A stretch of 64,000 nt of DNA from the NCBI GenBank assembly GCA_964448115.1, contig CAYUVA010000015.1, positions 20,217 to 84,216 of the forward strand. Reading direction: 5' to 3'. Shown in pieces: positions 53,450-64,000 of the stretch. Position 1 is the first letter of the stretch. Each line of letters begins with the position of its first letter. The notes under the pieces were generated by a model. That model made no database searches. It had not been told where the DNA came from and saw only the letters and a program-made list of their open reading frames with translations. The position numbers and the translations under genes were made by a program. Source of the DNA: CAYUVA01 sp964448115 [NCBI: uncultured bacterium] (GTDB lineage Bacteria; CAYUVA01).

Positions 53450-54333
53450 AAGGTAGGCTAGGACTCGAAACCGCTCGTGTACCTCATATCGATCGGCACG
53501 GGCTTATGTCCCTGGAATGGGGGAATCTTTATGTGGATGCAGGAACACTAAGATTCACGGCAGCTACTTCAGATACACTAGAAGCCGGAGACTACGCAAT
53601 ACCATTCCAGGGACTCTCGATCATATTATTAGGACCAGGATGTACAGTAAGCCATGATGCAATGAGGCTCCTAGCCAGGCACGGTACCGGGCTCATATGC
53701 ATCGGAAAGGACGGAGTTAAATACTACGCTTCTATGCCATTCGGTCCAAACGACTCTACCCTAGCAAGAAGGCAGGCGAGATTCTGGGCAGATAAGAAAG
53801 GCATGAGACTAGTCATCGCTAAGAAAATGTTCTCCATGAGATTTGGGGAAGATGTCTCTAGCCAGAGTATCGAACAACTCAGAGGTATCGAGGGACATAG
53901 AGCAAGAACAATGTACGAGATAACAGCTCGACAGTTCGGTATCCCATGGAAAGGGAGAAGATACGACCGAGCTAATCCAGAAGATGCTGATTTACCAAAC
54001 CAGGCTATAAATCATGCTTCAACATTCTGCGAGGCTGCAGCAATGATAGCTGTTACTGCTACCGGAACAATACCTTCCCTTGGCTTCATACACCAAGACC
54101 CTAGTATCTCTTTCGTACTCGATATATCAGACCTATTCAGGACTAAGTTTATCATTGACATCGCATTCACTGCTACACAGAAATTTCTGAAACAAAAGAA
54201 AAAGCGATTCTCAATCGAGCAGATTACAAGAAGAATTGCCGGAATGAAATTTAGAAGGGAGAAACTGATTCCATCAATGATCGATTCCATAAAGGAAGTA
54301 CTAAAAGAAGATGACAATAGTGGTAACACGTAA
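53443..54333 (+). CDS. cas1: CRISPR integrase Cas1e
   Basis: Integrates new spacers as a complex with Cas2. I-E type at 296 residues. Metal-binding catalytic residues are in 'RGIEGHRARTMY' (Glu), 'LGFIHQDP' (His) and 'VLDISDLFR' (Asp). The N-terminal beta domain has 'GTGLICIGKDGVKYY'. It overlaps cas6e by 7 bases and cas2 by 23, and ends less than 1 kb before the leader end of the array. Confidence 0.95.
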   Translation: MLEGRLGLETARVPHIDRHGLMSLEWGNLYVDAGTLRFTAATSDTLEAGDYAIPFQGLSIILLGPGCTVSHDAMRLLARHGTGLICIGKDGVKYYASMPFGPNDSTLARRQARFWADKKGMRLVIAKKMFSMRFGEDVSSQSIEQLRGIEGHRARTMYEITARQFGIPWKGRRYDRANPEDADLPNQAINHASTFCEAAAMIAVTATGTIPSLGFIHQDPSISFVLDISDLFRTKFIIDIAFTATQKFLKQKKKRFSIEQITRRIAGMKFRREKLIPSMIDSIKEVLKEDDNSGNT

Positions 54334-54715
54334 TGTTCCCGATCGCACAAGAGGATTCCTCGCTTCCGTCATGCTTGAAATCGCCCCTGGAGTGTATATA
54401 TCTCCTCGAATGAATGTCGCTGTACGAGAAAGAATATGGGTGGTCTTGAACAAGTGGGCATCTGATGACCCTGATGAGGGGGTTGTAATGGTGTTCAACG
54501 ATTCAAGTCAACCTGGAGGGCTTGGGATCCAGGTTATAGGTGCACCAAAAACTGATATCGTGGACATCGACGGCATGTTTGTCGTTAGAAGAGAGCCGAC
54601 TAAGGCTCAGATGGAGAATCTCAAAAAGAAATTAGGATCTTTGACAGTTGAAGATAAAACTAAAGGATCAAAAATTCCTGAAGATGAATCTAAGGGGTCA
54701 ACGACTGATAAATAG
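54311..54715 (+). CDS. cas2: CRISPR adaptation protein Cas2e
   Basis: I-E type Cas2: 'MTIVVTRNVPDRTRGFLAS', 'LEIAPGVYISPRMN', 'RERIWVVLNKWA' and 'MVFNDSSQPGG' are typical. The conserved part ends near residue 100. The last ~30 residues are a charged, low-complexity tail with two similar 'EDKTKGSKIP' / 'EDESKGSTT' units that is unusual. Last gene of the cas operon. Confidence 0.93.
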   Translation: MTIVVTRNVPDRTRGFLASVMLEIAPGVYISPRMNVAVRERIWVVLNKWASDDPDEGVVMVFNDSSQPGGLGIQVIGAPKTDIVDIDGMFVVRREPTKAQMENLKKKLGSLTVEDKTKGSKIPEDESKGSTTDK

Positions 54716-54808
54716 TAATTGATCTACTTACCTAGTCCATGTGGGAGTGTCCTTCTGGGCGCAACCGATCCTCTCTTGAGACCCCTCTTACTTAGAGGGT
54801 TAGGAGTC

Positions 54809-55001
54809 TGTCTCAAAATATCCAAGAAGTCCAATACCCTGTCATTACGCGCGAGTGAGCATAAGTGAGCGAGTCGAGGAATCTCCCCCATATATTCCTC
54901 ACAGTTTGTGGGGAAAGATGGGAGAGAGATCCCTCGACTTGGTCCCTATTTTTTCAAAAATCGGGAATTAGCTCGGGATGACAGGTGAGGATTTTGAGAC
55001 A
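54809..55001. repeat. MITE-like inverted-repeat element between cas2 and the leader
   Basis: An approximately 193-base non-coding element with perfect 11-base terminal inverted repeats (TGTCTCAAAAT at 54809-54819, ATTTTGAGACA at 54991-55001). A second inner pair lies inside: CTGTCAT at 54840-54846 against ATGACAG at 54978-54984, and GTCGAGG (about 54873) against CCTCGAC (about 54932). The inner part resembles the widespread TGTCATTGCGAGC-type repeats of bacterial genomes. No transposase is encoded. It is present between the last cas gene and the CRISPR leader. Confidence 0.75.
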
Positions 55002-55247
55002 AAGTCATTATGAAGAGGGCAAATACACTCTACTAGAGGGGTGGCTGCCTGCAGAGCCAAGCTGACAGGTGCATAACTATTTCGCTAAAGCATTTGCAAT
55101 TCCATAAAAAATGTTGTATGAATACTCTCGAATAGTGGATATCCTACACATTAAGACAGTGGTTAACATATTGAAAATAAAGATGAAATATTGCCTGATC
55201 ACAACACAGAATATTTTAATCTGATTGAAGGATTACAGTGAAAAAGA
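55002..55247 (+). promoter_or_regulatory. CRISPR leader region
   Basis: About 245 AT-rich bases without a gene between the MITE-like element and the first repeat. Position downstream of cas1-cas2, and the degenerate repeat at the opposite end of the array, make this the leader, which should hold the array promoter and the Cas1-Cas2 integration signals. No clear -35/-10 pair or IHF site could be assigned by eye. Confidence 0.65.
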
Positions 55248-58200
55248 GTTTCCCCCGCACACGCGGGGATAGACCCAGGGCGTATGGCCCTTGCGACTTT
55301 TTGATTAGGTTTCCCCCGCACACGCGGGGATAGACCGAACTTCCAGCCCTAACCGGTATGGCTGGACCTGTTTCCCCCGCACACGCGGGGATAGACCATA
55401 ATAAGAGGGGGAGGCACTAGGATCGTCCAGGTTTCCCCCGCACACGCGGGGATAGACCTCGGCACTTCTCACGCTGATTGTTTAGCGTGAAGTTTCCCCC
55501 GCACACGCGGGGATAGACCTTTCGAGAAAAGAAAGTTCTTCTTTGCCTTTGCGTTTCCCCCGCACACGCGGGGATAGACCTCGCAATGTGAGCACAGGGG
55601 ATTCACCTGCTACGTTTCCCCCGCACACGCGGGGATAGACCCTGTGTATTAGCAGATGCTATTACTTGTTGGGGGTTTCCCCCGCACACGCGGGGATAGA
55701 CCTCCGTCTTTGCTTCTTCCATAGGGGAATGAACTGTTTCCCCCGCACACGCGGGGATAGACCTAAAAAATTTCCGCAACTACATTACTATATACAGTTT
55801 CCCCCGCACACGCGGGGATAGACCCGACGCGCTTCTTGGTTGCTTCCCTTTTCGCTTGTTTCCCCCGCACACGCGGGGATAGACCCATAAGGGAAAATCA
55901 CGCTGCAGACTACTAAAAGTTTCCCCCGCACACGCGGGGATAGACCCCTTCTCCATTACTTGAGGATCGGTACGATGCTGTTTCCCCCGCACACGCGGGG
56001 ATAGACCGGACGAAAGAAGGGTTTAACCGGCAAGCGTTTAGTTTCCCCCGCACACGCGGGGATAGACCGGGTGTAAAGAGGCAGGAATACATGCCATGGG
56101 GGTTTCCCCCGCACACGCGGGGATAGACCTACGAGCCATCAAAGGACGAGTATCAGCAGCGCTGTTTCCCCCGCACACGCGGGGATAGACCGCGCATCAG
56201 CAATAACACAATCATCATGGTACCGTTTCCCCCGCACACGCGGGGATAGACCCTCTTGTCTGAAGCCGCGGAGAATACTTCGCTGGTTTCCCCCGCACAC
56301 GCGGGGATAGACCCCTGCCAGGGCAGGATGATTATCGGCTTAAACGGTTTCCCCCGCACACGCGGGGATAGACCATATATAACCTTACTTATGTCAATCT
56401 CTTTTATGTTTCCCCCGCACACGCGGGGATAGACCCAGTGATGCTAATTACAAGATTGGGGTGTTTGGGTTTCCCCCGCACACGCGGGGATAGACCTTGA
56501 TCCGGAAGATGGCTGAGAGATCAGTCTCCGTTTCCCCCGCACACGCGGGGATAGACCGTATTTGTTCATTACGACCATTGTTTTCCCTCCGTTTCCCCCG
56601 CACACGCGGGGATAGACCTTCGATGACTTGACCATCTCTGGTCAAGGACAAGTTTCCCCCGCACACGCGGGGATAGACCTGTGGGTCATCATCATCCGCG
56701 GGGATGGACGTTGTTTCCCCCGCACACGCGGGGATAGACCGTAGAAACTCCTATAGGATCTGCGCCTTTGCTAGTTTCCCCCGCACACGCGGGGATAGAC
56801 CTAGAAGACAAAGGAAGCTCTTCCCCTAGATCGTGTTTCCCCCGCACACGCGGGGATAGACCTCTCCGACTTGCTCGGCTTAATGTCCTGTTGATGTTTC
56901 CCCCGCACACGCGGGGATAGACCCTGATGATGCACCGGTAGAAAGATGCCCCCCTGGTTTCCCCCGCACACGCGGGGATAGACCCTTTTAGTATTGGTAA
57001 CCTATAACAAGGGAGTAGTTTCCCCCGCACACGCGGGGATAGACCCGCCGATATAGAGCTGCCCTTCACGCATCCCTTGTTTCCCCCGCACACGCGGGGA
57101 TAGACCCCAATGCCATAGAATAGATATATCCACATCCCTGTTTCCCCCGCACACGCGGGGATAGACCTTCGTCCACATCCTCTGACTCATACGATGAATA
57201 GTTTCCCCCGCACACGCGGGGATAGACCACGTCTTCTTTGTCTTTAGGGTACATCCAGAAAGTTTCCCCCGCACACGCGGGGATAGACCCAATTACTACA
57301 GCCGAAGCCCCAACGAGGGTGAGTTTCCCCCGCACACGCGGGGATAGACCTCAACGTATGTTTTTTCCGCAAAACTTTTAAATGTTTCCCCCGCACACGC
57401 GGGGATAGACCGCATCGAGCGGTTACTTAAAAGGCGCTGAGTGTGTTTCCCCCGCACACGCGGGGATAGACCACCATGTAAAACTCGCTAGTACCCTTGG
57501 TCGCAGTTTCCCCCGCACACGCGGGGATAGACCATCGGCGAATAGCTTACGAGATAAAGCGGTTATGTTTCCCCCGCACACGCGGGGATAGACCGGTATC
57601 GCATATCACGGTATCATGGTATCATGGGTTTCCCCCGCACACGCGGGGATAGACCCAAGGGGGGGGGATTCACGCTGCCGACTACTAAGTTTCCCCCGCA
57701 CACGCGGGGATAGACCTCGGTACACCCGTATCGTCTGCTATATCAATTAGTTTCCCCCGCACACGCGGGGATAGACCTCGGTACACCCGTATCGTCTGCT
57801 ATATCAATTAGTTTCCCCCGCACACGCGGGGATAGACCTGTATTTATTCTTTCCGGGGGGCAACCCCAGAAGTTTCCCCCGCACACGCGGGGATAGACCA
57901 TAGGAAAAAGCTTTTTACCAGGGAAGCTATGGGTTTCCCCCGCACACGCGGGGATAGACCTGTACCGTACACATACGCGTCTAAACGCTTGCCGTTTCCC
58001 CCGCACACGCGGGGATAGACCTAAACCAGTCTCCTTGAATAAATATTTTGACACGTTTCCCCCGCACACGCGGGGATAGACCCTGGAGGATTACACGGTT
58101 GCAGTAGTTGTAGACGTTTCCCCCGCACACGCGGGGATAGACCGTATTCGAGCGAACAGTCCAAAAGACAGAAGAAGTTTCCCCCGCACACGCGGGGATA

Positions 58201-61200
58201 GACCGTTCGCAGTTGGTTAGTAGTCGAACAAGAAACCGTTTCCCCCGCACACGCGGGGATAGACCTGCTGACCGTGTACCAAGGGCGGTACGGAAGGTGT
58301 TTCCCCCGCACACGCGGGGATAGACCCTCAGCACCAGCGCTTGAAACTAGCAGATATCGGTTTCCCCCGCACACGCGGGGATAGACCTTTTGGACAAACT
58401 TCCGCATTTTATACGATGTTGTTTCCCCCGCACACGCGGGGATAGACCTCTCGAATTGGTCCACTTGCTTGCTCCTTTCGGGTTTCCCCCGCACACGCGG
58501 GGATAGACCGTGATCAGCAGGCGCTAGAAAATCCGCTCATCGGTTTCCCCCGCACACGCGGGGATAGACCCCTACAGACAACCCTCCATAAATCCTTGCA
58601 CGGGTTTCCCCCGCACACGCGGGGATAGACCCACGGCGGGGCACTTACTCACAGAGCTACAGAGGTTTCCCCCGCACACGCGGGGATAGACCGCATTTTT
58701 GAGGACGACACTCCAAAAACAAATAGTTTCCCCCGCACACGCGGGGATAGACCATATACTTGATGCACAGCCAGAGGTGCTTTCGTGTTTCCCCCGCACA
58801 CGCGGGGATAGACCCACGGCGGGGCACTTACTCACAGAGCTACAGAGGTTTCCCCCGCACACGCGGGGATAGACCTTATCTGCGGTTCTCCGTATACCTT
58901 AATGCGTTGTTTCCCCCGCACACGCGGGGATAGACCGTATTCGAGCGAACAGTCCAAAAGACAGAAGAAGTTTCCCCCGCACACGCGGGGATAGACCTAT
59001 TTCATGGACGCTCTAGTGTTCTTTGTTATAGTTTCCCCCGCACACGCGGGGATAGACCAAGAGACTGTTCTCTCCTGTCTCAGCAGGCTTGGTTTCCCCC
59101 GCACACGCGGGGATAGACCTTTCTAGTAGAGACTTTGCCCATTGTGCTTTTTGTTTCCCCCGCACACGCGGGGATAGACCTAGCATCTGCTAATACACAG
59201 TCGTCGTGCTGTCGTTTCCCCCGCACACGCGGGGATAGACCCAGCCGCCTATGCCGCTCACGGGGAGAGTACACGTTTCCCCCGCACACGCGGGGATAGA
59301 CCTGCAAATGCGTGTCGAAGAAACGCCATACGAAAGTTTCCCCCGCACACGCGGGGATAGACCTCATTAACTCACGCCCCAAGGCTTCTGTCGGCAGTTT
59401 CCCCCGCACACGCGGGGATAGACCGTTCTCTTCTGTCGGGCTGTCTATCGGTCGATAGTTTCCCCCGCACACGCGGGGATAGACCGAAACCGCCATTCGT
59501 CCCCATCAACATAAACCAGTTTCCCCCGCACACGCGGGGATAGACCCGAGAAACAATCGCTATCTAATAGAAATATTACGTTTCCCCCGCACACGCGGGG
59601 ATAGACCGTCCTCTTTTCGGCCTTTTTGCCAAAAAAAGAGGTTTCCCTCGCACACGCGGGGATAGACCTTAACACGGTAAAACGCTTCATTCTTCGTTCT
59701 AGTTTCCCCCGCACACGCGGGGATAGACCTTTTGCCACGCCTCTGTTTTTGTTTGTATCTCTGTTTCCCCCGCACACGCGGGGATAGACCCCAGCAGATA
59801 TCGTTCCATATCATCACCCCCTTGTTTCCCCCGCACACGCGGGGATAGACCGTTGTTGAGTGGACATGATGTTGGTGTAATATAGTTTCCCCCGCACACG
59901 CGGGGATAGACCCACATGGAGAGAAGAGGATGTTAGAAGAGATGAGTTTCCCCCGCACACGCGGGGATAGACCTCTCCCCTACCTCGCCACTCGTCAACC
60001 TGCACCGTTTCCCCCGCACACGCGGGGATAGACCACAGATAATTTAGGCGACATAAAGGACATCGCTGGTTTCCCCCGCACACGCGGGGATAGACCCATT
60101 ATGTTCAGTTTGTCAAGAGAAAAATAAACGTTTCCCCCGCACACGCGGGGATAGACCTCTTATTGTGGAGCACAGATGCATTAGTAGATAGTTTCCCCCG
60201 CACACGCGGGGATAGACCGTCGGCAAGCAAGGGCATAGGGTTGCGGATGGTGTTTCCCCCGCACACGCGGGGATAGACCATAAACTTGGCAAAAGATCTG
60301 GGTGTGGACAAGGTTTCCCCCGCACACGCGGGGATAGACCTATAATACTTTTTAGGCAAATATGCAAGTACACGTTTCCCCCGCACACGCGGGGATAGAC
60401 CTAGCTCAATGATCTGCTCTACTAGCTCAGGGGGGTTTCCCCCGCACACGCGGGGATAGACCGCACGGTATGTTGTACTTGCTGCCGGCACAGGAGTTTC
60501 CCCCGCACACGCGGGGATAGACCCAAGGTCCAAAACCCGCCTGATGCCATATCTTTGTTTCCCCCGCACACGCGGGGATAGACCCGTAAGGTAAACGCCG
60601 ATCTTGTTTTTTACGAGGTTTCCCCCGCACACGCGGGGATAGACCTTTCTAGTAGAGACTTTGCCCATTGTGCTTTTTGTTTCCCCCGCACACGCGGGGA
60701 TAGACCTTGTCCTTCGTTAGTCAGACAAAGACCTTTATTGTTTCCCCCGCACACGCGGGGATAGACCGGCGGTACGGAAGGTCGTTCTCGGATAGGTAAC
60801 GTTTCCCCCGCACACGCGGGGATAGACCTGGCAGACGAAAGAGGATCGGGCTGGGCAAGTAGTTTCCCCCGCACACGCGGGGATAGACCCTATATCACCT
60901 CCTTCTATCTTGTTTCTCAGGTGTTTCCCCCGCACACGCGGGGATAGACCTTACTATTTTACAGAGACTTATCCAGATCGGGGAATCCGATCTTGTGTTT
61001 CCCCCGCACACGCGGGGATAGACCTCCTTGATGAAGGCATAGAACAGGCCGCCGACCGTTTCCCCCGCACACGCGGGGATAGACCGCCTCAGCTATGTTT
61101 ATGCCATAATCGATGGACGTTTCCCCCGCACACGCGGGGATAGACCGGGATATGAAGGATTTTATGCACAAGTACCAGTGTTTCCCCCGCACACGCGGGG

Positions 61201-63945
61201 ATAGACCTTCCCTTGCCATCTGCTGCGCTTCCCCATCTATGTTTCCCCCGCACACGCGGGGATAGACCCGAGATTGTAGAGGGGTCATTTGAGGTTGTAA
61301 GGTTTCCCCCGCACACGCGGGGATAGACCCCGGCCGCCCGGACCCCTATTTCTTATCTCCCTGTTTCCCCCGCACACGCGGGGATAGACCTATCCACACG
61401 CTTGTGTTTTTCCAGGCGGATTTGTTTCCCCCGCACACGCGGGGATAGACCGTTCTTGTGCCTTCTGTTCACGAAGACTTGACCGTTTCCCCCGCACACG
61501 CGGGGATAGACCTCACCTCATATATGTAACTAGGTCTTCTATTACGTTTCCCCCGCACACGCGGGGATAGACCGTGTCACATTTGGTAGCACTATGGTTC
61601 GATTTAGTTTCCCCCGCACACGCGGGGATAGACCCCTAGACCCGATGAGCTTTGTTGTTGGGGTAGCGTTTCCCCCGCACACGCGGGGATAGACCTTGGT
61701 TCATCGCTTGCTTGCTCCTTTCGGGGGCGTTTCCCCCGCACACGCGGGGATAGACCTGCCCTAGAGGGGATGCTAGAGGATGCGGGCGTGTTTCCCCCGC
61801 ACACGCGGGGATAGACCGCAGATAGCGATCCACTATCTCACCCCCTTCCTGTTTCCCCCGCACACGCGGGGATAGACCGCTGGTCTTGGGATAGACAACA
61901 ACGGGGGGCCGGTTTCCCCCGCACACGCGGGGATAGACCCCCTTAAGGAAGGGGGTGAAGACATGGACAGATGTTTCCCCCGCACACGCGGGGATAGACC
62001 TCTCGAATTGGTCCATGCTTGCTCCTTTCGGGGGTTTCCCCCGCACACGCGGGGATAGACCGGCAAAGGACACTGTTTCCCTTCTCAACGACTTGTTTCC
62101 CCCGCACACGCGGGGATAGACCCATATCCTCACGGTATCATCATCATCATCGAGCGTTTCCCCCGCACACGCGGGGATAGACCTATCCACACGCTTGTGT
62201 TTTTCCAGGCGGATTTGTTTCCCCCGCACACGCGGGGATAGACCATATCCCATGAAATATCCCATGACCGTATAACCGTTTCCCCCGCACACGCGGGGAT
62301 AGACCTCACCGCAAATGCCTATAAATACTGCACCCGCAGTTTCCCCCGCACACGCGGGGATAGACCTATATGCCATCAATAGCTCAATGATCTGCTCTAG
62401 TTTCCCCCGCACACGCGGGGATAGACCATATACTTGATGCACAGCCAGAGGTGCTTTCGTGTTTCCCCCGCACACGCGGGGATAGACCTATACTAAGAAG
62501 TCTTCTTTTTATCCTTCTAGTGTTTCCCCCGCACACGCGGGGATAGACCTGCGCAGATCGCTGACACACACGATTTGGCGACGTTTCCCCCGCACACGCG
62601 GGGATAGACCGTCGTATCGGGTCCTTCAGAGCCTTGAAAATCTGTTTCCCCCGCACACGCGGGGATAGACCTTGGTGCATTTATTGTTCAAATATTGCAT
62701 TTAGGTTTCCCCCGCACACGCGGGGATAGACCTAGACTTAGAGACGGAAACCATAGAAGGCGAGCGTTTCCCCCGCACACGCGGGGATAGACCGCTCCAA
62801 GATCGCCGACTCGGCGATTACAACCGGTTTCCCCCGCACACGCGGGGATAGACCGACGAAAAACAGGGATTTATTATAGAACTCCGCGTTTCCCCCGCAC
62901 ACGCGGGGATAGACCGACCAGGCACGTACCACCACCCCGCTATCATCGGTTTCCCCCGCACACGCGGGGATAGACCTGATATTTCTTGTTGGATGGGATA
63001 CGGTTATTAGTTTCCCCCGCACACGCGGGGATAGACCTATACATCCCCGATATGAAAGGATTCATCAGGAGTTTCCCCCGCACACGCGGGGATAGACCAC
63101 AAAAACGACACAGCTACCGTGCCATGCGATAGTTTCCCCCGCACACGCGGGGATAGACCTCACCGCAAATGCCTATAAATACTGCACCCGCAGTTTCCCC
63201 CGCACACGCGGGGATAGACCCCTGGCGATACGGAGATGATTTTTTTCAGATGTGTTTCCCCCGCACACGCGGGGATAGACCTTGATCCATCTGCTTGCTC
63301 CTTTCGGGGACCGGGTTTCCCCCGCACACGCGGGGATAGACCGGCTTGTCATACCCCGGAGCTATCCGGCGCAGAGTTTCCCCCGCACACGCGGGGATAG
63401 ACCGATTGACTTGGGGTAATTGGGTGCTAATAATAAGTTTCCCCCGCACACGCGGGGATAGACCTCCATCCGAGGCTCTGGAACGGATGCTTGAAGAGTT
63501 TCCCCCGCACACGCGGGGATAGACCAAAGGAGTACGATTTATTTGAAATGGATTATGCGTTTCCCCCGCACACGCGGGGATAGACCTTTTCTTGAAGTTC
63601 TATATGGTTATTGTGTCTCGTTTCCCCCGCACACGCGGGGATAGACCATGCGTTGTGTTCCTCACGGCACTATTAGACCAGTTTCCCCCGCACACGCGGG
63701 GATAGACCCCTTGATCGGGTCCTTCACCCATTTGAAGTCCAGTTTCCCCCGCACACGCGGGGATAGACCTCGAGAACTCCATTTTACGATAATTCCCCTT
63801 CGGTTTCCCCCGCACACGCGGGGATAGACCCTACTTGGCTTTTGCGAGGAAGACCTTTGCTTGGTTTCCCCCGCACACGCGGGGATAGACCCGTGAAGAG
63901 GACCTCGAGGAGGAGGCGCGTCGTGTTTCCCCCGCACACGCGGGG
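55248..63945 (+). CRISPR. Type I-E CRISPR array, about 143 repeats
   Basis: Repeat of 28 bases: GTTTCCCCCGCACACG followed by CGGGGATAGACC. Bases 6-11 and 16-21 (CCCCGC / GCGGGG) form a 6-bp stem with an ACAC loop, fit for Cas6e, leaving ATAGACC plus one base as the 5' handle. Spacers are 33 bases, giving a 61-base period; dividing the span by the period, with one 46-base and about two 34-base spacers, gives 142 spacers. Repeats are almost all identical; one at 59641 has C8 to T, and the last (63925) loses its final 7 bases. The array follows cas2 and reads away from it. Long minus-strand frames within it, with repeated 'IPACAGET'-like peptides, are artefacts. Confidence 0.98.
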
Positions 63946-64000
63946 CAGCTCTGAAGAATTGATTTAATTCGCATTGTGATGCTGTTAGAAATCGCCTCCT

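Noticed and set aside
54782-54800. Hairpin CCCTCT-TACTT-AGAGGG after cas2 as a terminator
   Set aside because: A 6-bp stem without a T-tract; too weak to call a rho-independent terminator.
57656-57668. G-run within a spacer as a phase-variable tract
   Set aside because: It is part of a captured spacer related to the one at 55886, not of a gene or promoter.
55780-63937. Many minus-strand open frames rich in 'SIPACAGET', 'VYPRVCGGN' and 'GLSPRVRGK' blocks
   Set aside because: They are translations of the CRISPR repeat in its three frames (61-base period shifts frame each unit), interrupted by spacers. Not genes and not a repeat-protein family.

Overview
The window comes from a diderm bacterium of moderate GC content with an anaerobic, fermentative character. 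The diderm signs are a secretin, lipoprotein signal peptides, an O-antigen ligase-like polymerase and nucleotide-sugar enzymes. The fermentative signs are acetate kinase, a PduL phosphotransacylase, a CoA-acylating aldehyde dehydrogenase and an orphan gamma subunit of a 2-oxoacid:ferredoxin oxidoreductase. I cannot place it in a phylum from sequence alone; the gene mix fits an uncultured candidate lineage. No rRNA or tRNA gene was recognised.

Layout. 1-4.2 kb: 3' end of a sugar nucleotidyltransferase, a truncated HAD phosphatase, a SagB-type nitroreductase, a DUF3795 protein, aspartate kinase and ComF. 4.4-8.5 kb: a pilin-like protein, TadB, TadC and a membrane FHA protein (pilus/secretion). 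8.7-10.5 kb: an AT-rich restriction-modification pair with an ApaLI-like nuclease. 10.6-15.9 kb: a bifunctional formiminotransferase-cyclodeaminase, a cohesin-bearing secretin lipoprotein, and an O-antigen ligase gene that carries an in-frame palindromic repeat. 15.9-25.4 kb (minus strand): an atypical type III CRISPR operon. 25.5-45.6 kb: housekeeping, envelope and central metabolism genes (engB, anmK, lepB, ackA, ndk, manC, cysE, rsmA, uppP, ftsK, acylating aldehyde dehydrogenase, pduL). 45.8-54.7 kb: a complete type I-E cas operon (cas3-cas8e-cas11-cas7-cas5-cas6e-cas1-cas2). 54.8-63.9 kb: a MITE-like element, a leader, and a CRISPR array of about 143 repeats.

The most interesting system is the type III operon. 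In transcription order it encodes a DHH-family phosphodiesterase, a CorA-like two-helix membrane protein, a short Cas10 with no HD nuclease domain and a GGDE (not GGDD) palm motif, and four RAMP proteins, one of them a double RAMP of 608 residues. DHH nanoRNase (NrN) plus CorA is the effector/off-switch pair described for type III systems that make SAM-AMP rather than cyclic oligoadenylates. The operon has no cas6, cas1, cas2 or array, so it may borrow crRNA from the type I-E locus about 20 kb away.

The I-E array records its own history. Seven spacers occur twice. Other spacer pairs overlap on the same or opposite strands of one target. Four spacers sample variants of one target motif, and one spacer is 46 nt instead of 33. 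Overlapping spacers even expose target flanks, one of which is AAG, a canonical I-E PAM.
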